From NCBI RefSeq assembly GCF_017654505.1, contig NC_054545.1, positions 8,693,927 to 8,757,926 of the forward strand: a stretch of 64,000 nucleotides of DNA. The letters run 5' to 3'. Shown piece by piece: positions 47,947 through 59,547 of the stretch. Origin of the DNA: Polyodon spathula (Eukaryota; Chordata; Actinopteri; Acipenseriformes; Polyodontidae). How positions within the stretch are numbered: position 1 is the first letter of the stretch; every line of letters starts with the position of its first letter. The notes beneath the pieces are model-generated. The model was not told where the DNA came from. It ran no database searches and saw only the letters and a list, made by a program, of their open reading frames with translations. The position numbers were made by a program, and so were the translations under genes.

Positions 47947-47981
<35 letters not shown>
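47901..47981. repeat. Interrupted poly(A) tract in the DACT1 5' region
   Basis: About 80 bp is almost entirely A, with a few C and G interruptions. It starts 80 bp upstream of the DACT1 ATG. Read in the sense direction it is a poly-T tract, probably within the 5' UTR or proximal promoter. Length is likely polymorphic or assembly-sensitive. Confidence 0.9.
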
Positions 47982-47984
<3 letters not shown>

Positions 47985-48023
47985 GCAATAGTCTGTCACT
48001 TTGCAAGATGCGATTAGTTAATA

Positions 48024-48024
<1 letters not shown>

Positions 48025-48058
<34 letters not shown>

Positions 48059-48080
48059 ATATCTATATTATATATATTAA
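48025..48080. repeat. (TA)n microsatellite with TATC interruptions
   Basis: About 30 bp of pure TA runs into irregular TA/TC repeat. Confidence 0.93.
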
Positions 48081-48399
48081 TTTAGGGGTTATAATATTAA
48101 TTTTAGGGGTTAAAAACCCCAAGATTCGGTAAATAACGAATTTAAAAATTTAGATTTTAATCTAAAAGGTTTTTTTTTTGTTTGTTTTTTTTTTGGTTTT
48201 TGTTATTATTTTAAGTAGGCTACACTATGTAACTAATACAGTAACTAGATAAACATATCTGGGGCAGTGTCAACTAATTACAAAGTTTTGTTTTTGTAAT
48301 TTTCTGCCAGGGTTTCAACTTCTCCAGATACGGCTGAGCGTGAGAAGAGAAAAAATAAATAAATTCAGACCTCCGAATGTATCTGTCTTATCTGCTTGG

Positions 48400-48570
48400 C
48401 TTACTGATGAACGCTCAGGCCAGCCTCCTTGAGTTTATACCAAAACTGCGCTTCTCGGACTTCATGTAGCCTCTGGGTCCTAAAACTCCCGTCTTCCTTT
48501 GCTGTCTGATTCAACTGAAACGGTTCAGTCAACAGTACTCAAGTGATATGGAGCTAATAATGATGTCATC
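48400..48570 (-). promoter_or_regulatory. Tentative DACT1 promoter region
   Basis: About 600 bp upstream of the ATG, the minus strand carries TATAAA (48434-48439). It also carries a CRE-like TGACATCA (48561-48568, one mismatch from TGACGTCA) in less AT-rich sequence. Placement is weak: no transcription start can be seen from sequence alone, and the gene may use a TATA-less start nearer the ATG. Confidence 0.22.
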
Positions 48571-49754
48571 GCATCATGTGTTTAGGTAAACACATCTACA
48601 TTTTTAAATGCCTTAGGACGGGGTAAACTTTATCATTTAGTATACAGGTACTTGTCCATGTGATTTGAAATAATAGCCCATGATGATGGTGAAATTAGTG
48701 CGTTTAAATTCATACAGTATGTATTTAACACTCACTCATATTTTATTGTGGAGTGATTTTTATTGACACATACGCTGTTTTATCTGCAGTATTTTGAGGC
48801 CAAATTAATCGTGTGCTTGATTTTTAAGAAGATAGAAAATCGAATGCAGAATTGGAACATTGATTGATCAAGTTGAGCCCAGTGCCAGATGCCCAAATTA
48901 CTGCACCTCATGCATCTGATCAAAAAAGCATTGCACGACACACATTGAATTGACTACAACGCTTACCAGCAAGCTGGAGCAGGGATATTGGTGAAGCTCA
49001 GAATATCTGAAGGTTGAAGAACGATTCACAGTGACAGCATAGGAGACTGGAGCCCTCTATCTGGATTAAATTGCTATAGCAAGGCTGAGAACTGTGATTG
49101 CCACCTGTTGCCTCTTACACTGCTTTACGAAGGCATATTTCTTTGTTTTGAAATATGAAGGGGATGCTGACATGCCTATTGAAATATACGTACACTACTG
49201 AGGAATCAAGACAACAACATTACATATTTCAACTAAATAAAGTGAGACTCGAGCCAAGACAAGACTACGCAGGCTTAATTTTATTATTGAACATGATCAG
49301 GACAATGGCAGTCGTGTCCAGCCAGCTTTATCACTGGTGCCCAAATTAGTTAATTCCGCACAACCGTTACCATAAGACATTCACAATGGACAGATTTATT
49401 ACAATTGCCTGAGTCAACACTCAGCAATAAATCGCCATAGACTGCGTGATTAGGATAATGCACTAATCTCCTTTGCCACCTGGTCAATGATGAAATCTCC
49501 CTAGTCTTTAGAAGCATCGAAACATAAAATATGTTTAATATCTATGTTGTTTTTTTAATGTAGAAATATGATGCATATATGTATGTATCTCTGCACTTGC
49601 CAACTGGTTCTTCGTGTAAAGGTAGATATAATGTATTGTTTAATATTAGAAAATAACTTTTACAAATCAATACTAATTACTCATTTTTGGCTTAATTACT
49701 TTAACCGCCAGTATGTATTTCGAAAACAAAAACAAGTTATACTAATTACCCACA

Positions 49755-49814
49755 GAGAAGAAGAAGAAGAAGAAGAAGAAGAAGAAGAAGAAGAAGAAGA
49801 AGAAGAAGAAGAAA
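49755..49814. repeat. (GAA)n microsatellite
   Basis: About 20 GAA units, nearly perfect. This purine-pyrimidine mirror sequence is of the class that can form triplex DNA. Confidence 0.97.
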
Positions 49815-50394
49815 TTATGATCTAACTGTGTGCCCTCTGGTTAATTTAAAATGTTGGAAAATAATTGGGAAATAAAAGAAGAGAAGCATGCCTGTAGAAA
49901 ATGAACGTTTCTTAGAGCTTAACGAGAGAAGGCGGAGTACCGTTTGCACGACCAGCCAACTGTCTCGAACCTGTGCAGCCTCAGACTTCCAGTACAGCTG
50001 GGCGGCCACATCAGAGACAAGCGAAAGTCGTTTATTTAAAAATGAAATGCATTCTGATGGGACGCAAAGGTGGGAAAAAAAACCCACTCAATATATTTAC
50101 TGAAGATAAAGTGTGCTTTTGTGATAGAGATGTTCAGAGTTGACGGGGTAGAGAAGGATCTGAGACTTAATCCGAGCTTTTTGAAGTTGACAAGAAACAG
50201 ACTGCGATACAATCGCTTTCATTGTTACAAACAGAGTAACCCAACAGCACAGTATGCATGCTTTTTTCTAAACGATTCCATTAAATACAGCTGTGTGAAA
50301 GTAAAACACACACACGACATAAACCAACTCCTGAAAAAAATACAGAAAGCGTTCCTTGCTGATGAGACCATGAAAAACAACATATATACACGTG

Positions 50395-50398
<4 letters not shown>

Positions 50399-50457
<59 letters not shown>
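50399..50457. repeat. (TTA)n microsatellite
   Basis: About 19 units, perfect. Confidence 0.97.
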
Positions 50458-50582
50458 TGAAATGGTTACAAATATTCAACATGATCTCTTAGAATTCCAA
50501 GACCAAACAGATTGCAATTCGTTGGTGGGTTGCAGGGATGGTCACGGATTATATTTGCCGGGATAATTCAGCGTGAACAGCA

Positions 50583-51033
50583 ATTATTGGGGGACCTGCT
50601 AATTACCACAAAGTAAGTACCCCAAAGTACATTTATAAAAAAAGGGGCCTACAATCAGTGATAAAATACATTTACAGCGGGTCACAGTCATGAAGGGGAG
50701 ATATAGGAAAGAAGAGAGAAGAAATACGTGTAAGAAGGATAGATCAGATCGTGATGTGATACGTTCCCAATGCTTATTACCTTTACCTGTGTTGTATAAA
50801 AGTCCATCAATGAAGTTACGTTTAAGTATCCTCATTTATATAAACATGAGAGGAAAAAAATATTCTTGTAAAGTACTGCTCTGAAACGCAATAAAGTACA
50901 TTGGCTCAAATATTATGAAAGCGTTGTTTCTTTATGCGATTTAAAGATTGTTTGAGGTAGTGTGCGGTTACTTTGGGGTACTTTGGGGTAACTTTGTGGT
51001 ATCTTTGGGACAATTACTAGGACCGCTTATTGG
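50583..51033. mobile_element. Probable MITE with long imperfect TIRs
   Basis: The left arm GGGACCTGCTAATTACCACA, then AAGTAAGTACCCCAAAGTAC, corresponds to the right arm. Reverse-complemented, the right arm reads GCGGTCCTAGTAATTGTCCC, then, after a short insertion, ACCACAAAGTTACCCCAAAGTACCCC. CCCCAAAGTA subrepeats occur in both arms. The interior of about 330 bp has no recognised coding content. The ends and target duplication are not sharply defined. Confidence 0.55.
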
Positions 51034-54000
51034 GGTTTATGGTTGAAAATAGACAGTACCAGACTGCACCGATAATACACTAGATTGTTTTACTTGCATT
51101 CTTTTTCTGACGGAAAATTACTTGCAAGTTTCCAACAACTTTTGTATTTAAATTAACGCCAACAGAGCTGAACGGAAAATGTATTTTGTGGTATAGTAGC
51201 CTGTGGCTTGTGGAAATCGACCCATCCTGAAGGCACTCTGTCCGTTCTTCTGTATATCACATTTCCATTTTTACACATATCCAAAGAACCACTTGACCAT
51301 TTTTTTAAATGAAATTGCTTAGGGCATTTTATTGTCTGTCTATATGTTACTATGACATTTTTCGCATGCTAACTGTGCGTATAGATCATGCCATCTAATT
51401 GTTCACGACAGCTATACTTGTGTATTCACAACCTTGGCGTGGGATGAATGTTTTAAAACATCGCCGGATTCTGGTATCTGGTATTGCTGGTTCTCTCTCC
51501 GAAATATTCCCACCCTCCTAAAGTATAAGAAAGCCTTTATTCACCTTATTAATGCCGTAATTATCACCTTATTCATTTTCATTCAATTTTTCATTTCTCA
51601 TCAAGGGGTGTGGTGGAAGATAAAGAATCCTGGTTTTCCTTTTCCTCCTTTGTTCCTATTTACGTTTTTATGTTACTGTCTAATGTTTCCTGTATGTGTT
51701 ATTGTTGGGTATCTTATATGTATTTATTAGCAAGGGGCGATGTCGGTATTTAGAACACAGGAAGACTAGGGTATATTCAATTATTCTGTCATTCTATAGT
51801 GTAAAACTGAATAAGTAACTCAATATTTTGTAAACCATGTCAAAATGTACATCTGGTTTTTTTTTTGGTTTTTTTTTAAAGAAAAGCCTGGATAATCAAA
51901 TGTGTTTTTACAACATTATGAACTACATTTACTATTTGTGATAAAGCTAGTAGGAAAGGAAAATGGTGAAAGTGTTACACAGGACAGTAGGATCATGTAA
52001 CACAAGCTGAAAATGTGAGTCTTATTGTTAAAACAGCCTTACTTTTTTGTGTCCCTCACCATTTTGCATCTTGGGTGGCACTATTTGCATGCATTCCTTG
52101 ACCTAAAAGTGCACAAGCGGAGGATTTCAACCACTGATCTTTTCATGAAATAATTAACAGGTAATGTCCTCTGTTGGAAAAGGCCAAGCATCAGGACAGA
52201 ATACAAATGGCACTTCTAAGGTTGAACAGTGGGACAATTACCAAAACAACTTCAGCAATTGCAGGCATTAAATTGCTTAGGGATGTTCAGGGATTTAACT
52301 AAATTAGATCTTACAAAGAGCAAAGAGGGAAGAATGTAAAACTGATGTTATAGTCTATTCTCCTGCACTGACAGGATCTGTCCTCTACCTGAATGAGAAT
52401 ATAGAGGATTGCATTCAAAGTTAAATAAGATTCTCTGGTATAAAGCAAAAACACAAAGGGCGTTGATCTCTTACTTATCGCCTGTCGCTGATTCATGCAG
52501 CAAATGTATTATTTATTCTGCTTAAGTGGAAGAAAAGCCTTCCTGGAAAAAAAGAGTAACCCGCTATGAACTGACAGATAGAAATCAGTGCTCAGGGCTA
52601 AGCTGGTTTTAGAAATGTTGCACAATGCAGCAACAACAACAATAAAAAAAGTAATCTTGTAAAGATTTTTTAGCATTTCCAGGTGTAGTTGCTTTTACAC
52701 TGCCAGCAATAACATTTAACTGCTGTTACATGTATGCTGTGTTATAGCTTTGGAACAGGATAGCCTAATACAATGTCAATGAGGTTAAAGCCAGTTGTTG
52801 AACATCGAAGATGTAGGAAGTAGTTGTGTGACCCATGCTGACCCACTTAGAAACATTATTCCCTGCCTATTCCTCGGAAGGAAAAGGGATGGCACAATGT
52901 AACTTTAACCCGACTTCCTGGCATTTCGGGAATCTCAGCACATGCTTCTCAAAGGAGCATGGTTCTTCAAACAAGTAAAGCAATAATAGTATGGACAAAA
53001 CAGGAGAATATAGGAATCTAAAGGCAGTATAATATCTACACAGAATTTAACATCTGAAGTCATACAATTTCTGTTGGTTTGCTTTGGGACTGTTATTAAA
53101 TCTTTGTTGCATACCTGTTTGTAACGCACACTTTGGTAGTGCAAATGAAAGCCTGTTTCTTATGAACACAGTTTTACCAAGGTGTGGTTTAATATTCATA
53201 AGACAGGTTTTTTAGAGACCAAAAAATTGCCTTGGTTAATGCGCTGTTCTTAAATTTAGGAATGTAATCATGTTTTTTCCAACAGCAGTGAGTCTCACAA
53301 AACAACCCAAATGAGTATTTTGATTAACATTTAGTATTTTATTTTGGAATGACTACTCCCAGATATGTATAACATGATTCAAATGTATATTTTATAGAAA
53401 TAGAACAGATTTAAGTCAGAACTCCCAACAATTTTTTCATCAAATACATCTCAAAGTGCTCACACTGTTCACAAAACAACTTTAGGGTTTGAAGTTGTCT
53501 GTACATGCTTCTAAAATAAATTCTTTACAACAAGGGTGTAAGTATTAAACCCATAATAATATGAAACGTTACATAAAGTTTGAGAAACATTTTAATTTTT
53601 GAAACACAAAAATAAAGCCCAAACTCACTTTTAAACAGACAAAACTTTAGTGAATAAAAACACTACATAATGCATACAGTACAAAATGTATGTTTTTAAA
53701 AAGGAATAAACAAATATGAAGGTACTGTCATGTACAAATTATAACAATGTTCAAATAAAACATCATTTAGACAGCAGCTTCTAGCCATACAGGCAAAATG
53801 GAGGATGGTTTCCAAGGTAAACAGTTTTAGAACACACATGGAGAATGAATCAGATTTAATCAACATCTGCTAGTGCTGAACTTCCCCACCAATGTCAACT
53901 GAAATGTGTCAAATCAGCTGACAGGTGTAAGTGGGCTAGATGTGTTATTCTCATGCATTACGTTTCTCAGATGCTGGGTGATTTCTCAAAGCCACAGTTC

Positions 54001-54751
54001 CAAGTTTAAAAATTAGCTCAGTCTACCACTAGAATACTGGATTATGCATATTCTTCAACTCCCAAATGCGAAAGAGGTCAAAATTATTAATAAATGCCAA
54101 GAGGTGATACAAAAGCAGATAAGCAACTTGAAAACTATGTTGCACTCTATCAGTGTAAAGCTGTATACAGATTGGGTTCTGTTCAGGGAAAACATGATAT
54201 AATTTTGCTATAGCATGATGTATAATTTCAGTTTTTATGTAATTGCATTAAAAGGCAATGCAACTTATAAATGTTATTTTGAACTGGCAGTTTTAGCAGC
54301 TGTTATCTGTATTAATTACTTTGGATGTGAGTATTAATTTTTTATTTTTTTTTTCCTTCAGTAATTTACCATTTGGCCACATTTGAGTTTAAACAAATTA
54401 TTTCCTGCAAGGAAGCAGAATGACTGGTAAATTGTTGAAAATGATCAGCTCCAATCAAACTGATCCTAGCTCGTTGAATCTGATAGCGATTCAAGAAATA
54501 GGAAGGCCTCTGTATTGGGAACAGATGTTTGAAATTCAGCCAACAGCCTTCTGCACACAAGGCTTTTTCATGTTTTATTCCTCATGCCAAGTCTAACAAA
54601 GTCTTGATTCAATTTCATAGACATTGCAGAAAGTGTAGAAATCAAGGAATCTCATAGTGCAATGTATTATGGTACAGACAGCATTACAAATCTAGAATTC
54701 AACACAATGTGAAACTGAACGTTGTCATTTTCGACGGGAAGGAGAATCTGA

Positions 54752-54816
54752 GAAGCATTCACCATTTCAATTCCACGGCATGAAGCGTTCACCATTTCAA
54801 TTCCACGGCATGAAGC
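54752..54816. repeat. 30-bp tandem duplication
   Basis: Two copies of a 30-bp unit beginning GAAGCATTCACCATTTCAAT, with a single A/G difference. Confidence 0.93.
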
Positions 54817-55353
54817 TATTAGCAAGCTTGTTTTTAACTGAATAGCAAAATAGTCCATTAATCAATCAAATGACATTAAAATAGAGTTGCATTGTTTAAG
54901 CATTAGAAATGTAGCAATGTGTATGCTGCCTTTTAACAGCTATTCAATCAAAACTCATTAGGGTGGAAAGTTTAAAGAATTCTAACCCAAAGCAATGTGT
55001 TATCATAGACGTGATTCCAGTAGCTGTATGTTAAGAATGACTATTATGAAAGATTTAGAAAGAATTTAAAGTGAACTTTTGAAATTAGTACATGGCACAC
55101 TGCACTATGAATATCTCCAGATGTCTATTTACTATGTCATTGTGCTGCTTAATGCAACTTATTGTAAGCCCATGACTCTACTTAACTATGCTCCTAAAAC
55201 TAACATCTGAGCTTAAGTGCTTTTTGTTTTCAAAAATAAGATCATGGAAGTCATGACAGGTAGCAGGATTTTCTTTCAATAACAAAAAAAATGACATGTC
55301 CTGACAGACAGGATGTTAATGCTCTTAACCATTGGGAATTTTCCCATACTAAT

Positions 55354-55354
<1 letters not shown>

Positions 55355-55384
<30 letters not shown>
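55355..55384. repeat. (CA)n microsatellite
   Basis: About 15 CA units. Confidence 0.97.
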
Positions 55385-55385
<1 letters not shown>

Positions 55386-56452
55386 TACTATATATACCAG
55401 CACTTCCCTTCATACATATTGGAGTTTACAGTGTAATATTCTCTCTTGTTTGTCATGCTTGCCGTATGGGGTACTACACTTTTCTTTTACCTTTGTACAA
55501 TGGAGTAAGCACCACAAGCCAAAAACTCTGTTTTGTTAATAATAGTCTAAGTAGAAATGTATACACTGACAGCTATTATAGGAGAATATTCAAGAAGAGT
55601 TTAATGAAAACAAAACATTTCATCAAAACAAATATAGTTTTATAATGTAGCTTTTAAAAAGTGTCATTTAAACCGCAACTTCCTAATTGTATCAATACAT
55701 TTAATACAGCATCCCGGGGACTTTGTCTCCCTGGTACTTAGAATGAACAGAAGGTATGCCAGCTATGGTTAAAATGTTTTCAGCTGAAAGCTGTTATGTT
55801 GTATCCATGATGCACAAACTACAATGACATAGAAGTAAAACAGAATACCAAAGCCAGACACCAAAATGCCAGCCACAAGGACAAAATTACATTTCAGGGA
55901 TAGAATACACATGTGCAGCAGTGTAAAAAACGTGTTCTGTTGATAGTAAATCACAAAAGCCGGCTACATAAAGAAAGACAAATGATGTGGTACTGTATGA
56001 AAGTACAGCTTTTAAATGAGAATATATCTTTTCAATGCTTAATCTGAATAGAGAAGGATAAAAACCAATAATATAACCAAGATACCATACACAGGGACTG
56101 ATTGAAAAAGCTATTCTGTAGAAATTTGAACTCAGACGGGTATTTTTCTTTATCAGACTTTTCTTGAATTGGCTTTCATTTACACAGAGTCTATGTGTTA
56201 ACCCTTTGAGTTTTAGCATTTACCTGTCTGCTGCCTTAGGTTTTCAGGTGTTCCTGTCTGGCCCCTGGGATTGTTCATATTCCTTGTTTGATCTTCAGTT
56301 TCTAACTGCATGTAAAGAATGTCCTTCTGTTTCTTATTATTATTTTATTATTATTTTTATTCACCTTCAATCTACTTGATGCTATCTAATCTAAAACTGA
56401 ACTAGTATACAGAAAATGTAAGTTCATGCTTATATTATATACTTTTGATTAC

Positions 56453-56706
56453 AGGAGGCTTGGTGTTCCAGTGGTTCAAGAAAGGTGCTTGTTACCAGGA
56501 GCTTCCATGTTCAATCCCAGCCACTGACTCGCTGCGTGTGACCCTGAGCAAGTCACAACCTCCCTCTGCTCTGTCCTTTGGATGAGACATAAAACCAAGT
56601 TCCTGCTGAAGGTGACCATGCAGCATCATTTGTGATGCACAGTTCACCCCCTGGTCTCTGTAAGCTGCTTTGGATAAAAGCGACTGCTAAAAAAATAATG
56701 AATTAA
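56453..56706 (+). mobile_element. tRNA-derived CORE-SINE-like element (MIR-like)
   Basis: The pol III A box TGTTCCAGTGG (56464-56474) and B box TGTTCAATCCC (56508-56518) show tRNA-like spacing. The body GTGACCCTGAGCAAGTCAC resembles the CORE domain of MIR. GGATGAGACATAAAACC matches a block seen in other fish SINEs. The 3' end GCTTTGGATAAAAGCGACTG, then CTAAA, resembles L2-type LINE tails, so L2 machinery probably mobilised it. Confidence 0.8.
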
Positions 56707-58179
56707 TTTGTTAAACTGTGTCATGATTCTGAGGAAACATTTTTAGTTTATTTGTGAGAATATTGTTTATTTTTGCCAAATGCTACATTGTTACTCAGTA
56801 CAGATCCAATATAGTAAACCATAGTATCCTACTAACGTGGACAACATATAATTTCAAAGAGCAGTTAGTAGGGACTCATCTTTTTACCAATTATCTAATA
56901 AAATGCATTTTCAAAAGGAGGGTTCACAGTGTGTTATTAAAGTAATCAGTTCATCTTGATTAGTATTGATATTATTGTGATATAACACAGTGACCACTGT
57001 TTTCACTAGATATTTCTGCATAATCTTCATTAGTAAAATCATAGTCACTCAGCCGTGTCTACATGCAATCCACTCAGGGGCAAATAACGGCTCAGTGTGA
57101 GCCACAGGTTAAAACTGCCTTCAGAAGCAGCCTGCACTACCATTTACTGAGCGGAATCCAGTCTAGAGTGAAAGTAAGCTTTTCTTTTACTTGTGTTTGT
57201 TTCTTGGTCACTAAATCCCATTGCTTAAGAGAAGGGATAGCAATTCATTCTATTTTTTGTCTTCTCCACATTACTCCACATTGCCTAAATTACCTGCATT
57301 TCTATAATTTCCTAAAGGAGCAGACAGAGAAGGTTTTATGGTATATTTCATTGAATAAGACCTATAAATATTTATATTTATCAGTATTTTTTTTCACTCA
57401 GTTGGGTTTCCCATTTCAAAATTCATTAAGTGCGAGGGCTAAAAATGACCTCAGCTTGCACCTAATTGTTTAATTCCAGGATTGTAGATTCAACAAGATC
57501 ACCGCTTTGAGTATCCATGGAAATTGTCACGAATTGACACAAAACTAGTGTGCTTGTAGTCTAGCTAATGTGATTTATAAGAGACCCCGGGGAAGTCAAT
57601 TTTGATAGCAACATTGCTAATAAAAAGCACTCTCAGAAATTACAGATAGAAAGAGGTGTAAAACCTGCAAATTATAAAGAAATAACCCTTGAGTAGAATC
57701 AGTCTGGTCCCTTAGGAACTCATGACTAGGTTATGTGGGTTCTGTCATTTTTATACAGAATGTTTATAGGCTTAAGACTTGGAATTCCATGTGGACAATA
57801 TTGTTGTAAATGCTGGTACCGAACACAGCAATGATAAAACGAACAGTGCAGATTGCAGACCACTTGTTAATCACAGCTTGAACATCTATTTGTACACAAT
57901 CACCACGTCTTGACAAGTTTTCTCTTCTTTTGGAGGCAATGGGTCGCTTCATGCAATATTATTGACTAAAATGTGTACACCTCACATATCATATACATCT
58001 TTGAAAAGCTGATTTATATTTAATAATGTTAAATGCTTATTCATATTTTATATTATTTAAGCATTAATATTAGAGTATTTTCTGTCACACAGCTAAAAAT
58101 ATTGCCTTCCACCAATCCATGCATACGTTAGCAACATGTCCTGTTTTCATTGAAATTTTTCCTTTCCATTTTATGGTTT

Positions 58180-58207
58180 AAAATAAATAAATAAATAAAT
58201 AAATAAA
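58180..58207. repeat. (AAAT)n microsatellite
   Basis: About six AAAT units. Confidence 0.93.
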
Positions 58208-58432
58208 CACTTTGATTCCCAAATGGTTAAAAAGCAGAGTTAAATGATCTAATGTTGGTTTGTATGTACGTACCCTTTATCAGATCTGGAGGAGTGTCCC
58301 CTGGCATTTTCTACCAGCATTCAATTGATTTACACAAAAGCAAATCTAAACACTTCACCATTTAATCATTTTCAGACTTAACATGTGCTGTTGGATGTTT
58401 GAATTTAATCCTAACCTTGGAGTTTTAATTAT

Positions 58433-58464
58433 TTATTTAACCGTGGCATTATTTAACCGTGGCA
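58433..58464. repeat. 16-bp tandem duplication
   Basis: TTATTTAACCGTGGCA occurs twice, exactly and head to tail, next to the TA array at the Tc1 left edge. Confidence 0.93.
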
Positions 58465-58493
58465 GCAACATTTGCCCAAACGGTCCTTTTACA

Positions 58494-58494
<1 letters not shown>

Positions 58495-58555
<61 letters not shown>

Positions 58556-58557
58556 TA
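58495..58557. repeat. (TA)n microsatellite
   Basis: About 30 TA units, directly abutting the inverted Tc1 piece. Confidence 0.97.
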
Positions 58558-58690
58558 ACCTTGTACTTGGCTTGATTCATGCCAAAGCTGCCCGATTCCA
58601 GCCTTGCTGAAGCACCCCCAGATCATCACCAATCCTCCACCACATTTCACAGTGGGTGCGAGACACTGTGGCTTGTAGGCCATTAGACGA
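58558..58690 (-). pseudogene. Tc1 transposase fragment, inverted piece
   Basis: The minus-strand frame reads LAPTVKCGGGLVMIWGCFSK, then AGIGQLWHESSQVQG. This is the mid-catalytic part of a Tc1-like transposase (PTVKxGGGxVMxWGCFS). It lies head-to-head with the plus-strand piece and overlaps it in content: GGGGGTGCTTCA and AAGGCTGGAATCGGGCAG occur in both. It is a dead fragment. Confidence 0.82.
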
Positions 58691-58699
58691 CCAGGTGTT

Positions 58700-59169
58700 G
58701 GGCAAAGCTGAAAATTGGACTCATGTGGGGGTGCTTCACCAAGGCTGGAATCGGGCAGATTTGTCTTTGTGAAGAGCGCATTAATCAGGTCAAGTAGAAG
58801 GTTGTCCTGGAAGAAAACTTGCTTCCTTCTGCTCTGACAATGTTCCCCAACTCTGAGGATTGGTTTTTCCAGCAGGACAATGCTCCATGCCACACAGCCA
58901 GGTCAATCAAGGTGTGGATGGAGGACCACCAGATCAAGACCCTGTCATGGCCATCCCAATCTCCAGACCTGAACCCAATTGAAAACCTCTGGAATGTGAT
59001 CAAGAGGAAGATGGATGGTCACAAGCAGTCAAACAAAGCCGAGCTGCTTGAATTTTTGCGCCAGGAGTGGCATAAAGTCACCCAACATCAATGTGAAAGA
59101 CTGGTGGAGAGCATGCCAAGACGCATGAAAGCTGTGCTTGAAAATCAGGGTTATTCCACCAAATATTGA
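58700..59169 (+). pseudogene. Tc1-like transposase, 5'-truncated, C-terminal catalytic part
   Basis: The plus-strand frame reads WGCFTKAGIGQICL, an in-frame TAG at 58795-58797, then EENLLPSALTMFPNSEDWFF, QQDNAPCHTARSIK and SPDLNPIENLWNVIKRKMDG, ending ENQGYSTKY and a TGA stop. The second catalytic Asp (DNAPCH) and the final Glu (PIENLW), 34 residues apart (DD34E), are present. The first Asp and the DNA-binding domain are missing, so it is non-functional. Sequence immediately left of 58725 is rearranged. Confidence 0.93.
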
Positions 59170-59472
59170 TTTCTGAACTCTTCCTAAGTTAAAACCTTAG
59201 TATTGGGTTGTTTAAAAATGAATATGAACTTATTTTCTTTGCATTATTCGAGGTCTGACAACACTGCATCTTTTTTGTTATTTTGACCAGTTGTCATTTT
59301 CTGCAAATAAATGCTCTAAATGACAATATTTTTATTTGGAATTTGGGAGAAATGTTGTCAGTAGTTTATAGAATAAAACAAAAATGTTCATTTTACCCAA
59401 ACACATACCTATAAATAGTAAAACCAGAGAAACTGATAATTTTGCAGTGGTCTCTTAATTTTTTCCAGAGCT

Positions 59473-59475
<3 letters not shown>
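59170..59475 (+). mobile_element. Tc1 3' non-coding region and right terminal inverted repeat
   Basis: The sequence runs from the transposase stop to the terminal GTCTCTTAATTTTTTCCAGA, then GCTGTA (59450-59475). This is the right end of a Tc1-like element widespread in fish and lampreys (recognised from memory). No matching left TIR is present. Confidence 0.82.

Positions 59476-59547
<72 letters not shown>
59475..59547. repeat. (TA)n microsatellite at the Tc1 right end
   Basis: About 30 TA units with GT and CA edges, starting at the TA that ends the Tc1 element. The element had probably inserted into a TA array, part of which also lies at 58495-58557. Confidence 0.95.

Larger units (their letters stand above)
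47982..50582. other. Region upstream of DACT1, no further gene recognised
   Basis: It contains a TA microsatellite (48025-48080), a TTAGGGGTT word repeated near 48082-48110, the tentative promoter, (GAA)n and (TTA)n arrays, and a moderately CpG-containing patch at 49900-50070 of unknown nature. Confidence 0.6.
51034..56452. other. Intergenic, no gene recognised
   Basis: AT-rich sequence with a 30-bp tandem duplication (54752-54816) and a CA microsatellite (55355-55384). No exon candidates with family signatures were seen. Confidence 0.65.
56707..58494. other. Intergenic, no gene recognised
   Basis: Contains an (AAAT)n run at 58180-58207 and an exact 16-bp tandem duplication at 58433-58464. 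Confidence 0.65.

Noticed and set aside
47982..48030. Poly-Phe frame upstream of the DACT1 ATG as an alternative N-terminus
   Set aside because: It is in another frame and encoded by the poly-T tract. The known Dact N-terminus begins with the downstream ATG.
48082..48110. Telomere-like TTAGGGG words
   Set aside because: Only two imperfect copies next to TA-rich sequence, with no tandem TTAGGG array.
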